Part shown: positions 34,974-43,225 of the stretch, in pieces
How positions within the stretch are numbered: position 1 is the stretch's first letter
How the letters are laid out: each line of letters opens with the position of its first letter
From: Rhizobium sp. ICMP 5592
Lineage (GTDB): Bacteria; Pseudomonadota; Alphaproteobacteria; Rhizobiales; Rhizobiaceae
DNA length: 64,000 nt
Direction of reading: 5' to 3'
Assembly (NCBI RefSeq): GCF_009498525.1
Contig: NZ_QSNT01000002.1
Coordinates: 744,001-808,000, forward strand
Notes under the pieces: generated by a model
Database searches by the model: none
Told to the model about the DNA's origin: nothing
Seen by the model: the letters and a program-made list of their open reading frames with translations, nothing else
Program-made: the position numbers and the translations under genes

Positions 34974-35870
34974 ATGTCTTCGAAGATCGAGAATGGCCAA
35001 GGCAGCATTCGCATTTCCTTTGAGTTCTTTCCGCCGAAATCGGAGGAAGCCGAAGCACAATTGTGGAATACGGTCGAGGAGCTCAGCGAATGGGAACCGG
35101 AATTCGTTTCGGTCACCTACGGCGCCGGTGGCTCTACCAAGGCGCCGACATTGTCGGCCGTGCGCCGGATGATCCATGAGACACCGTTCACTACGGCGTC
35201 GCATCTGACTTGTGTTGGTGCAACGCGTGAGGATACGCACCGCGTCATCGATGATTTTCTGGCGACCGGCGTCCGCCGTTTCGTTGCCTTGCGTGGCGAT
35301 CCGCCGGGTGGTGTCGGCTCCGCCTATCAGCCGCACCCGGGCGGTTATGCCAATGCGGCCGAACTGGTGGCGGCTTTGCGCGAGCGGGGAGATTTCGATA
35401 TTTCCGTGTCGGCCTATCCGGAGAAGCATCCGGAGAGCCGCGATACCGCCGCCGACGTCGACATGCTGAAGCGCAAGGCCGATAATGGTGCGGACAGGGC
35501 GCTGACGCAGTTCTTCTTCGACAATGACGCTTTCGAGCGTTATCATGATCGTGTTCGTGCTGCAGGGATCAAGATCCCCGTCGTGCCGGGCATCATGCCA
35601 ATCCAGAACCTGACGCAGCTGAAGCGTTTCGCCGGGGCCTGCGGTACCAGCATCCCCTCCTGGCTGGACGATCGCTTTGACGGCCTCGACGACGATGCCG
35701 ATGAACGTGCCAAGGTCGCTGCTGATGTCGCGGCCGAGCAGATCAGGGATCTGGTGCGCCGCGGCATCCACGAATTTCATCTCTATACGATGAACCGTTC
35801 GCCGCTTGTCTCAGCCGTTCTCGAGCGATTGGGCATGCAGCGCAAAGCGGATGCGCGGGCTGTCGCCTGA
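34974..35870 (+). CDS. metF: Methylenetetrahydrofolate reductase [NAD(P)H]
   Basis: The 298-residue flavoprotein reduces 5,10-methylene-THF to 5-methyl-THF, the methyl donor for MetH. The TIM barrel shows ISFEFFPPKSEEAE, FVSVTYGAGGST, HLTCVGATREDTHRVIDDF and RFVALRGDPPGG, followed by DRALTQFFFDNDAFERY and VPGIMPIQNLTQLKRF. All are family signatures. The ATG at 34974 is one base after the stop of the regulator gene, so the pair is cotranscribed. metH lies over 30 kb away at the start of the window. Confidence 0.95.
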   Translation: MSSKIENGQGSIRISFEFFPPKSEEAEAQLWNTVEELSEWEPEFVSVTYGAGGSTKAPTLSAVRRMIHETPFTTASHLTCVGATREDTHRVIDDFLATGVRRFVALRGDPPGGVGSAYQPHPGGYANAAELVAALRERGDFDISVSAYPEKHPESRDTAADVDMLKRKADNGADRALTQFFFDNDAFERYHDRVRAAGIKIPVVPGIMPIQNLTQLKRFAGACGTSIPSWLDDRFDGLDDDADERAKVAADVAAEQIRDLVRRGIHEFHLYTMNRSPLVSAVLERLGMQRKADARAVA

Positions 35871-35893
35871 CAAATCCGGGAAACGCAGCCATG

Positions 35894-35928
35894 AAAAAGC
35901 GCATGTCGATCTTCGGCATGCGCTTTTT
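35894..35928 (+). terminator. Rho-independent terminator of metF
   Basis: AAAAAGCGCATG (35894-35905) pairs with CATGCGCTTTTT (35917-35928). It ends the regulator-metF transcript 24 bp after the metF stop. Confidence 0.88.
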
Positions 35929-35990
35929 AAATGGAATAGGCTGTTTTGTTTGCTTTCAGGAGTTTGGTTGTCTGTGAAGCTCGTTCTTCG

Positions 35991-36068
35991 TCAGATGAAA
36001 AGCATCGTCACGACGAATACGAAGGCTGCACCGACCACTAGGACGTTGATGGATCGCGTCAATCCCAT
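35991..36068 (-). CDS. 25-residue single-pass membrane miniprotein
   Basis: The translation begins MGLTRSINVLVVGAAFVF and ends VVTMLFI. Residues 7-25 form one continuous hydrophobic helix preceded by Thr-Arg, consistent with N-in insertion in the inner membrane. A near-perfect Shine-Dalgarno AAGGAGG lies 5 nt before the ATG, which is the strongest evidence for translation. From memory, similar short proteins with SINVLVVGAAFVF occur in other rhizobia, but I could not check. It stands alone between the metF terminator and a DMT transporter gene. Function unknown. Confidence 0.75.
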   Translation of the reverse strand: MGLTRSINVLVVGAAFVFVVTMLFI

Positions 36069-36305
36069 GTCTTCCTCCTTAGTCAACCATTAGAGTCTAT
36101 GTCGGAAATGTGTCGCTTGGAAAGCAAATTCGATGCTGCATCGCGGCACGCAGCGCAGAATTTGAATCCATATAATCCAATAAGGTATTGATTTAATGTG
36201 ATAATAGTATCATTCACGAAATTTAATGTATCGTTAATTTAGCTGTGAGCAAGGTTAATGTCGGCCCCCCTTGCCGGAGCGTCACCGGGTAATCGCCTGC
36301 GTCAG

Positions 36306-37226
36306 CTACAGGCGGCTCGTGCCCGGCCGCAGTCTCGCGTAAACCCGCCCGTCCAGTATGAGCAGGCCCGCGCCGATCAGCAGCATGCCGGTGATTTCCG
36401 GCAATCCCAATCGTTCGCCGAGGAAGAGGAAGCCGAGCAGGATGGCGCTTGGCGGTACGAGCAGGGTGACCAGCGAGGCATTGGTGGCGCCGGCGAGCGC
36501 CATGATGCGGAAATAGAGGATATAGGCGAGGGCGGTGGACAGCAGCGCCATGCCGAGAACGGCGGCTATGGCGCTAGCCGGCGGCATGGCCAGAGCCCAG
36601 GGATGATCCACCAGAAGGGCCGTCGGCAGCATGATGATCGAAGAGCCGGTCAACTGGCCCACCGCAACAACAGGCGGGGCCATGCCCTTGAAACGCTTGG
36701 CATAGATCGCCGCGAAGCCATAGGAGATCGCTGCAAGAATCGGCAGCAGGAGCGCCCAGAGCGGAATTGTGGTGCTGCTCGTTATGCTAGGACCGAGCAA
36801 CACGATCGTGCCGACGAGCCCTGTCAGGCAACCGGCAAGTTTGGCGGGCGTCAGCCTCTCGTCCGTGGTGAAATGATTGCCGATCAACACGGTCCAGATC
36901 GGCGTCGTCGCGTTGAGGATGGAGGCGAGCCCGGCACCCATCTGTGTTTGGCCGATGAAGATCAGCGCATGTGGCACGGCGTTGTTGATCAGGCCGAGCA
37001 GAAGGAACTGCCGCCAATGTGTTTGCAGCAGATCATAGATCCGGAGGCGGCCGGCGATATAGAGATGGAGCGCCAGAGCTGCCAACGACAGGCGGAGGAA
37101 GACCAAGGTGAATGGCGGGACGGAGTGCACGGCGATGCGTGCGAAGAAGAATGAGCCGCCCCAGATCAGCCCGAGCGCCAGCAGCAAGCTCCAGGTGAGT
37201 GCGTTCATGCCGTTGTTGGTCGTCAT
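36306..37226 (-). CDS. DMT-superfamily transporter (EamA)
   Basis: The 306-residue membrane protein has ten helices in two EamA repeats, for example LLLALGLIWGGSFFFARIAV at the start, LASILNATTPIWTVLIG in the first repeat and ATNASLVTLLVPPSAILLGF in the second. It is a metabolite exporter of unknown substrate. GAGGAGA lies about 8 nt before the ATG; a second ATG six codons in (37208) is possible. The gene follows the MltB-type gene on the same strand but beyond a terminator, so it is probably separately transcribed. Confidence 0.85.
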   Translation of the reverse strand: MTTNNGMNALTWSLLLALGLIWGGSFFFARIAVHSVPPFTLVFLRLSLAALALHLYIAGRLRIYDLLQTHWRQFLLLGLINNAVPHALIFIGQTQMGAGLASILNATTPIWTVLIGNHFTTDERLTPAKLAGCLTGLVGTIVLLGPSITSSTTIPLWALLLPILAAISYGFAAIYAKRFKGMAPPVVAVGQLTGSSIIMLPTALLVDHPWALAMPPASAIAAVLGMALLSTALAYILYFRIMALAGATNASLVTLLVPPSAILLGFLFLGERLGLPEITGMLLIGAGLLILDGRVYARLRPGTSRL

Positions 37227-37312
37227 CGGGTGTCTCTCCTCGTCTTTCGCCCATTCTGGCGATACGAGAGAGGTTCTCCACCCGTTTCCTGCGGGAGCTT
37301 TGCCGGAAAAGT

Positions 37313-37338
37313 AAAAAGGCGACCCCAGGGCCGCCTTT
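37313..37338 (-). terminator. Terminator of the MltB-type transglycosylase gene
   Basis: On the minus strand AAAGGCG (37332-37338) pairs with CGCCTTT (37315-37321), followed by TT. It lies 20 bp after the stop codon at 37359. Confidence 0.7.
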
Positions 37339-37358
37339 CACGGGATGAGAAGAATTTC

Positions 37359-38603
37359 TCAGAGCGCGTTCAACAGCGCCTGCGTCGCCCAGCCATCGGC
37401 CGGGAGGCCGAGGCGGAACTGTTCCTTCTGGATGGCAACGCGCGTGCCGGAGCCGAGAATGCCGTCGATCTTACCGACATCATAGCCGCGTGCCTGCAGC
37501 TTGGTTTGCAGCGCTTTCATGTCGACATCGTTCAGGCCTTCTTCCGGCATGCCCTTGTTATAGGTCGGAGCGCCGCTCAGGCGGGTGGCGAAATAGGCGG
37601 CGGATGTGGTGTAGATGAACGACTGGTTCCATCCGAGATAGGCATTGTAATTCGGATAGGTCAGGAAAGCCGGGCCCTTGCGGCCCTGCGGCAGGATAAG
37701 AGCGGCCGGAAGCGAGCCGAAATTGGTATTGCCGTCGCGAGGCTTCACACCAAGCTGGAACCAGTCGCCGGCTGTGAGCGTGCCGCCGATGCCGGATTTT
37801 TCCCATGGCAGATTGTCGGGCAGGCTTACTTCCTGCAGCCAGGGCTGGCCGCGCTGGAAGCCGAGATGCTGGAGGAATCTTGCCGTGGTCAGAATGACGT
37901 CGGGTGCGCTGGTCTTCAGATTGACATGGCCGTCGCCATCGCCGTCCGTGCCATAAGCGATGATATCGGGCGGCAACATCTGTGTCTGACCGATCTCGCC
38001 GGCCCATGCACCGGTCGTGGTGGCGGGATCGACATCGCCACGCTGCACGAGTTCGATCAGCGCGATCAGGCGCGGACGGAAGAATTCCGGGCGGCGGCAG
38101 TCATGTGAGAGGGTAACCAGTGCGTTGCGGGTGTTGAAATTGCCCTGAACGGCACCGTAATCGGTTTCCATTCCCCAGAAGGCGGTAATAACGCCGGGGG
38201 GTACGCCATAGTCCTTCTCGGCTTTGGCGAAGACATCGGCATATTCCTTCATCTTCTGGCGGCCGATATCCAGCCGGCCCTGGCTGACGGTGCGCTGCGA
38301 GAATTCGAGGAAAGTCTGGCGGAACACACCCTGGCTGCGGTCCATGGCCAGAACCTTGGGGTCGATCTGCGCGCCGGCCAAGGTCTTGTCGGCGGACGCG
38401 GCATCGGCGCCTGCGGCGATCGCATCGGCCTTGACGCCCGCGAGGAAAGTGGAGAGGTCGCCATCGCAGGCGACCTTGGCAGCGCCGCTACCCGCCGCAT
38501 TCGACGGCGCGGCAGGGGTCGCGCTCTGCGCCATTGCCACGGTCGTCATGGCTGAAGCGAAGATCAACGCGAGTGCGCTGCGTCGAATGGTGTGGCGGTC
38601 CAT
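37359..38603 (-). CDS. Lytic murein transglycosylase, MltB family, with peptidoglycan-binding domain
   Basis: The 414-residue exported protein has a signal peptide (MDRHTIRRSALALIFASAMT, cleavage near AMA-QS), a SLT_2/MltB catalytic domain and a C-terminal peptidoglycan-binding-1 domain (about 345-412, ALQTKLQARGYDVGKIDGIL). The catalytic Glu is in FWGMETDYGAVQG, and GAWAGEIGQTQMLP is the second family motif. It cleaves glycan strands to 1,6-anhydro-MurNAc. The start is the ATG after AGAGGA; upstream codons do not look coding. It is one of five wall-cleaving enzymes in this 12-kb stretch. Confidence 0.92.
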   Translation of the reverse strand: MDRHTIRRSALALIFASAMTTVAMAQSATPAAPSNAAGSGAAKVACDGDLSTFLAGVKADAIAAGADAASADKTLAGAQIDPKVLAMDRSQGVFRQTFLEFSQRTVSQGRLDIGRQKMKEYADVFAKAEKDYGVPPGVITAFWGMETDYGAVQGNFNTRNALVTLSHDCRRPEFFRPRLIALIELVQRGDVDPATTTGAWAGEIGQTQMLPPDIIAYGTDGDGDGHVNLKTSAPDVILTTARFLQHLGFQRGQPWLQEVSLPDNLPWEKSGIGGTLTAGDWFQLGVKPRDGNTNFGSLPAALILPQGRKGPAFLTYPNYNAYLGWNQSFIYTTSAAYFATRLSGAPTYNKGMPEEGLNDVDMKALQTKLQARGYDVGKIDGILGSGTRVAIQKEQFRLGLPADGWATQALLNAL

Positions 38604-38682
38604 GGGCGATCCTCTTTTCTGATAGAATAGGGTCGCTTTCACAGAAGATTGTGACAGAAGCAAGAGAGAAGTTAGGGCAGTC

Positions 38683-39474
38683 TCAAGAATTTCCGTCCTT
38701 CTGTACTGCCGCCAGCCAATTGTGCCAGTTCTGCTCGGAACCGGCGAAAACATTGATGTCCGTCGGCCCCTTGATGCCGGGAATGACGCCGGTCGAAGTG
38801 TACTGCCAGAAAGCCCAGGAACGGTCGGAATAGGTCGCTGTCGGATGCTTGGCGACCGAGCGGACCCAGAAGTGATAGTCCTTGAAGTAACCCGCAAGAT
38901 TCTCGCGATGGAAATCGACCGAAGTATAGATGATTGGGCGCTTGCCGTAATAGGCTTGTAGGCGATCCATGAAGCGTTTCATTTCCGACCGCACCGTTTC
39001 CGGATCCGGTCTGGTACGGCAGGTCGGAGAGCCGGGGTTCCATTCGACATCGACGACCGGCGGCAGCATCCTGGCATCCTTCGGCACATTGCGGATGAAC
39101 CAGTCGGCTTGTTCGTCCGCAGTCGAGCAGAAATAATAGAAATGATAGGGCGCATGCGCGAGGCCGGCCGTGCTGGCTTCCTGCCAATATTCGCTGAAAC
39201 GGGGGTCGATCCGGTCCTTGCCTTCGGTCGCCTTGATGAAGACGAAGGAAACGCCGGAGCCTTTGACTGTTTGCCAGTCGATATCGCCCTGCCATTTGGA
39301 GACGTCGATGCCATGGATGGGATGACGCTCAGGATGGTCGCGGCCGAAATCCTGGGGCTTGGTATCCTTGAAGCGAGCCTTCGGAATGGATGCGGTCTGC
39401 AGGACATCATAGCCCGTCGTGCAGCTGTTCAGAAAAAGGGCGAGCGGCAGTAAGCACAACAGAAGCCTGCGCAT
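38683..39474 (-). CDS. GH25 lysozyme-like lipoprotein
   Basis: The 263-residue protein has a lipoprotein signal (MRRLLLCLLPLALFLNSC, lipobox LNSC with Cys 18), placing it in the periplasm on a membrane. The GH25 muramidase barrel follows: HGIDVSKWQGDIDW with the first catalytic Asp, FVFIKATEG, and PPVVDVEWNPG with the catalytic Asp/Glu pair, then SWAFWQYTSTG. GH25 enzymes hydrolyse MurNAc-GlcNAc bonds. The ORF is open 93 bp further upstream but the lipoprotein start at 39474 is decisive. Confidence 0.9.
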   Translation of the reverse strand: MRRLLLCLLPLALFLNSCTTGYDVLQTASIPKARFKDTKPQDFGRDHPERHPIHGIDVSKWQGDIDWQTVKGSGVSFVFIKATEGKDRIDPRFSEYWQEASTAGLAHAPYHFYYFCSTADEQADWFIRNVPKDARMLPPVVDVEWNPGSPTCRTRPDPETVRSEMKRFMDRLQAYYGKRPIIYTSVDFHRENLAGYFKDYHFWVRSVAKHPTATYSDRSWAFWQYTSTGVIPGIKGPTDINVFAGSEQNWHNWLAAVQKDGNS

Positions 39475-39693
39475 GGATATCCCGTTATGGCGCGAGTGAT
39501 CTTGCTGCCCCAAGGCTTGGCTTCCGTAATGTCTGGTCCCCGAAAATCCAAAGAAGCGGCGGGCCAAGCTGCTTGCAGCCCGGCCTTACCACTTTATTCG
39601 CCATATCAACGTAAAAAATCCGTTATCTTCAAGTAAATTCTTATACTTGAAGTGCCAAGCGGGCGGATTTCGAGCCGAATTCGGGTCTTTGGC

Positions 39694-40368
39694 CTAAGCG
39701 GTCGGCTTGATGACGACGGCTCTCCAGGCATAACCCCGTCCGATCTCTTCGAAGATCAGCTTGGCGCCGCGGGCCTCAACCCGTTCCTCCAGCACCGTGC
39801 GCAGGTCGGCGCGCGGGGTGACGTGGAACTTCTTAAGCCAGCCCTTGAGCATCGTGCGGAACCAGCCGGGCAGACGCTCCTGCTGGCCGAAATCGACGAT
39901 ATGCAGCTCGCCGCCGGGGGAGACGGCATCGAGCGACGCATCGATCGCGCTCTTCCAGTCGGGGATCATCGACAGAGCGTAGGAGACCATGACGCGGTCG
40001 AAGCCATCGACACCGAAATCGGCGGGAGAGAAGGCGGTGGCGTCGGCGACGCGGAAGTCCGGTGCCTGCTTCAGGCCGCGAAAATTATTGCGGGCCGAGA
40101 TCAGCATTTCCTGGGAGATGTCGAGGCCGTAGAGCTTGGCGGAGGGGAAGCGACGATGCGCCAGCAACATGTTGCGACCTGTGCCGCAGCCGACTTCGAG
40201 CAGCGAGCCGCCAAAAGGCACGTTGAGATGGGCGATCGTGCGGTCGCGGCCGAAGAGGTAATATTTGCGGGTCAGATCATAGATATGCCGCTGGTAGCGG
40301 TACATGCCGTCCATCAGTCCGGCATGGTTCTTCGAATTCGTCTCGAGATCTGCGTCCGCCTGGCTCAC
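39694..40368 (-). CDS. btaB: Betaine-lipid N-methyltransferase BtaB
   Basis: The 224-residue class I methyltransferase has the SAM motif SLLEVGCGTGRNMLL, LYGLDISQEML and ELHIVDFGQQERLPGWF. BtaB adds three methyl groups to diacylglycerylhomoserine, giving the phosphorus-free betaine lipid DGTS at the membrane. The assignment rests on the adjacent btaA, whose stop overlaps the BtaB GTG start by four bases (GTGA, 40365-40368). In rhizobia this pair is induced in phosphate starvation through PhoB. Confidence 0.9.
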   Translation of the reverse strand: MSQADADLETNSKNHAGLMDGMYRYQRHIYDLTRKYYLFGRDRTIAHLNVPFGGSLLEVGCGTGRNMLLAHRRFPSAKLYGLDISQEMLISARNNFRGLKQAPDFRVADATAFSPADFGVDGFDRVMVSYALSMIPDWKSAIDASLDAVSPGGELHIVDFGQQERLPGWFRTMLKGWLKKFHVTPRADLRTVLEERVEARGAKLIFEEIGRGYAWRAVVIKPTA

Positions 40369-41612
40369 GCTTTTTTCCCATAGATGTGGAAGCCGCCGTA
40401 GATCGCCGAGCGGTCGCGTACGTTGAGCGCCTGCGAACGCTCTTCGTCATAGACCCATTGATCGCGGATTGCGGTCGATAGGCGGCCTTCGATGATGCTC
40501 TTTTCGGCGGCGGTGCGGAAAATGACACGGGCGCCTTCGCGGGCGGTGCGGGTGATTTCCGCCCAGAGTTCGTTGAGCTGTTCGTCGGTCATCCAATCCT
40601 GCGCGTCGAGCAGGATGTAGCGGTCGCGCGAAGCGGCGGGCTTGGAGGCGAGCAGCTCGGTGAAATTGGCATGATGCACGCTGACGCGGTCGGCGTTGGC
40701 GCGGATGGCGGCGTAGTGCTCGGGCTTCAGATAGGTCGGCAGCGGCCCCTGGTGCTGGGCGGCATAGCGGCGCGCGAAGGCCTGCCAGGCAAAATAATTG
40801 TCCTGCATCGGGAAATGGCACGCCAATTTTTCCAGACGATGCTTCAACACACCAGCGATGGAATCGTCGCCGGCAAGGCTTGCAAGCTCGTCATATTGCT
40901 GCGGCGGAATGCCAAGGCCGAAAAGGGAGCTTTTGCGGCCGAGCAGCCAGCGCACCATCGGTCTGTCGAAGATCGGTGCGATCTCGTTGTCGAAGAACTG
41001 CCGTTGCTCGCGCAATGTGCGTGCTTCAGTCAAGGGGGCGAGACGGACGCCGTGCAGGCGTGCCAGTACATGGGCGGTACCGATGAAGCGGCCGAGCAGG
41101 CCGGTCTTGTAGATGTTGCGGTTGAACACCGTAACGCGGCGGCGACCATACATGTCACGGCCATCCCAATAGGCGGCGGTTGCCGGATCGAGCCGTGGCG
41201 CGATGAATTCTTCGTAGGCCTGGCTGTTCGTATCGACGCCCGGCGTGGCGAAGAAACGCACCAGGTCGGCATGGCCGGGCAACAGCCGGAAGGCGGCGAG
41301 CTTGAGCTTGTTCAGCGCGATATGGTGCCGGTTGAGGTCGACCACGTCGATTGAGGCGGGGCTCTGCGAGAGATAGGCGAGCATGTTGCAGCCGCCGGAG
41401 CCGATGGTGACGATGCGATGATGCGGTTGAAGCTCCATCGCTTCCATGTCGATATCCGGATCTTCCCAGATCTGCGGATAGACAAGGCCGGAAAACAGCA
41501 TGCCGAACAGACGTTCGGAAAAGCCGGCCTTGGACAGGGCCTTGTGTTGCAGCAGAGCGTCCTTGAGTTTCCGATTCTTGTGGAGACCGGCTTCCGGGGC
41601 GAATTCCGTCAT
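40365..41612 (-). CDS. btaA: SAM:diacylglycerol 3-amino-3-carboxypropyltransferase BtaA
   Basis: The 415-residue protein of the DUF3419 family moves the aminocarboxypropyl group of SAM to diacylglycerol, the first step of DGTS synthesis. LLFSGLVYPQIWEDP-type sequence (here MLFSGLVYPQIWEDPDIDM) and HRIVTIGSGGCNMLAYL are family hallmarks; RYILLDAQDWMTDEQLNELW is the second SAM-fold part. It is the first gene of the btaAB pair. A TTGTCAC-N4-TTGTCAG direct repeat lies only 8 bp before its start codon, in the opposite orientation. Confidence 0.92.
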   Translation of the reverse strand: MTEFAPEAGLHKNRKLKDALLQHKALSKAGFSERLFGMLFSGLVYPQIWEDPDIDMEAMELQPHHRIVTIGSGGCNMLAYLSQSPASIDVVDLNRHHIALNKLKLAAFRLLPGHADLVRFFATPGVDTNSQAYEEFIAPRLDPATAAYWDGRDMYGRRRVTVFNRNIYKTGLLGRFIGTAHVLARLHGVRLAPLTEARTLREQRQFFDNEIAPIFDRPMVRWLLGRKSSLFGLGIPPQQYDELASLAGDDSIAGVLKHRLEKLACHFPMQDNYFAWQAFARRYAAQHQGPLPTYLKPEHYAAIRANADRVSVHHANFTELLASKPAASRDRYILLDAQDWMTDEQLNELWAEITRTAREGARVIFRTAAEKSIIEGRLSTAIRDQWVYDEERSQALNVRDRSAIYGGFHIYGKKA

Positions 41613-41619
41613 CTGAGTC

Positions 41620-41637
41620 TTGTCACCAATTTGTCAG
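41620..41637 (+). promoter_or_regulatory. Pho-box-like direct repeat upstream of btaA
   Basis: TTGTCAC (41620-41626) and TTGTCAG (41631-41637) are separated by 4 nt, the 11-bp period of PhoB half-sites (consensus CTGTCAT-N4-CTGTCAT). It faces away from btaA toward the serine hydrolase gene at 41802. Control of btaAB by PhoB is known in Sinorhizobium meliloti; function of this site in this orientation is uncertain. Confidence 0.55.
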
Positions 41638-41801
41638 GTTCAGGGCGTGTAACCCGGCAATGCTACAGTCTGATGACGCGGCCTGTTGGTAGCTTCGGCC
41701 ATGCGGCGGCCGCGCGGATATTTGCGGAACTGTGATGACGATAGGTCTTTCATATTGCGGCGTTTCCTGATTGTGTCCGCAGACCTTTGGAGGTGTATGG
41801 C

Positions 41802-43190
41802 ATGCGCTTTATATCGAGAGCGATTACGGCTCTTGTTCTTTTATTGCTGATCGTTGTTGCCGGTAGCGTCGTCTGGCTTTCCGTTTCGCCGCCGGAATTG
41901 CTGAGGGTCGGCGACGGCTATGCCGCCAAGATCGTCTGCTCGAACACCTTTATCGCCAAGCGCGATCCCGAGCAGGTCTTGGCCGACGATGTGCAGGCGC
42001 CGGGCAATCCGGCGCTGAAGCTCGTCCGGGTTTCCGTCGATCGGGAGGAGGGGGTGGTGACTGCGCGCATCCTTGGCATGTTTGCGCCGAATTATGCGCT
42101 CTATCGTGGAGCGCTCGGCTGCGTGACGGTGCCGGATGGCGACTTGCAAGCGGCTCGCAGTGCCGTCTTCCTGAACAAGGTGAAAGCGCCGAAGCGCGAT
42201 TCTGCCTGGCCGGATGGGGATAAGGCCGCAAGTAATCAGGATGAGACAGGCGCGGCGCTTTCGAAGCTCGTGACCGATCCGGATCTTGCAGGCCCGTCCA
42301 TGCGCGCCGTCGTCGTGATCAAGGATGGCCGCATCGTCGCGGAATCCTATGGCGCAGGGTTCGGCAAGGGTACGCCGTTGATCGGCTGGTCCATGACGAA
42401 GACGGTCAATGCGGCGATCATCGGCCGGCTGATGCTTGCCGGTCGCATGTCCTTCGACGACCAGAACCTTTTGCCGCAGTGGAGCGGCGACGCCCGCAAG
42501 AACATCAAGCTCAGCGATCTCCTCGGTATGGAGAGCGGTCTCGCCTTCAACGAGAGCTATGGCGCGGTATCGGACGTGACGCGCATGCTCTATCTCGATC
42601 CGGACTCGACCGGGATCGCCGCAAACGCGCCGCAGCAAACTCCTGCCGGCGAGCGTTTCAGCTATTCGAGCGGCACTGCGACACTGCTTTCAAGAGTTTG
42701 GATGAACAAGCTCCCGAACGAAAGCACTGCGATCGCCTATCCGCGCGATTCATTGTTTGCGCCGCTCGGCATGTCGAGTGCCGTGCTGGAGGCCGACGAG
42801 CGAGGCACCTTTATCGGCAGTTCCTATCTCTACGCTACGGCTCGCGACTGGGCGCGCTTCGGGCAGTTCTTATTGCAGGACGGTGTCTGGAAAGGTCAGC
42901 GCCTGTTGCCGGAAGGATTCGTCGGCGCGATGCGTACGCCGACCAAGGCATCGGAAGGCGCCTATTCGCAGGTTCAGGCCTGGCTTGCCGGGCCGGGCGG
43001 TTCGGATGTGCAGTTCGGCCTGCCGGCGGATACGTTCTGGATGCTCGGACATGACGGCCAGAGTGTCGCCATCGTTCCTTCAGCCAATCTTGTGCTGGTG
43101 CGGATGGGGTTGACGCCGAGCTGGCTGGACTACAAGCCGCAGATCCTGCTGAAGAAGATCCTGGATGCGACAACGCCGGCCAAGACCTGA
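41802..43190 (+). CDS. Class C beta-lactamase-like serine hydrolase, membrane-anchored
   Basis: The 462-residue protein has an N-terminal membrane helix (AITALVLLLLIVVAGSVVWL) that may be an anchor. A beta-lactamase-related domain follows, with SxxK in GWSMTKTVN, the tyrosine motif in RFSYSSGT, and a third motif GHDGQS near residue 420. It resembles 6-aminohexanoate-dimer hydrolase and esterase relatives more than true beta-lactamases. GGAGG lies 8 nt before ATG 41802. Gene neighbours give no substrate clue, though the reverse-facing Pho-box-like repeat lies upstream. Confidence 0.8.
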   Translation: MRFISRAITALVLLLLIVVAGSVVWLSVSPPELLRVGDGYAAKIVCSNTFIAKRDPEQVLADDVQAPGNPALKLVRVSVDREEGVVTARILGMFAPNYALYRGALGCVTVPDGDLQAARSAVFLNKVKAPKRDSAWPDGDKAASNQDETGAALSKLVTDPDLAGPSMRAVVVIKDGRIVAESYGAGFGKGTPLIGWSMTKTVNAAIIGRLMLAGRMSFDDQNLLPQWSGDARKNIKLSDLLGMESGLAFNESYGAVSDVTRMLYLDPDSTGIAANAPQQTPAGERFSYSSGTATLLSRVWMNKLPNESTAIAYPRDSLFAPLGMSSAVLEADERGTFIGSSYLYATARDWARFGQFLLQDGVWKGQRLLPEGFVGAMRTPTKASEGAYSQVQAWLAGPGGSDVQFGLPADTFWMLGHDGQSVAIVPSANLVLVRMGLTPSWLDYKPQILLKKILDATTPAKT

Positions 43191-43225
43191 GGTCCTGACC
43201 GGCGTGTGTAAATCTAAAGCTCAGA

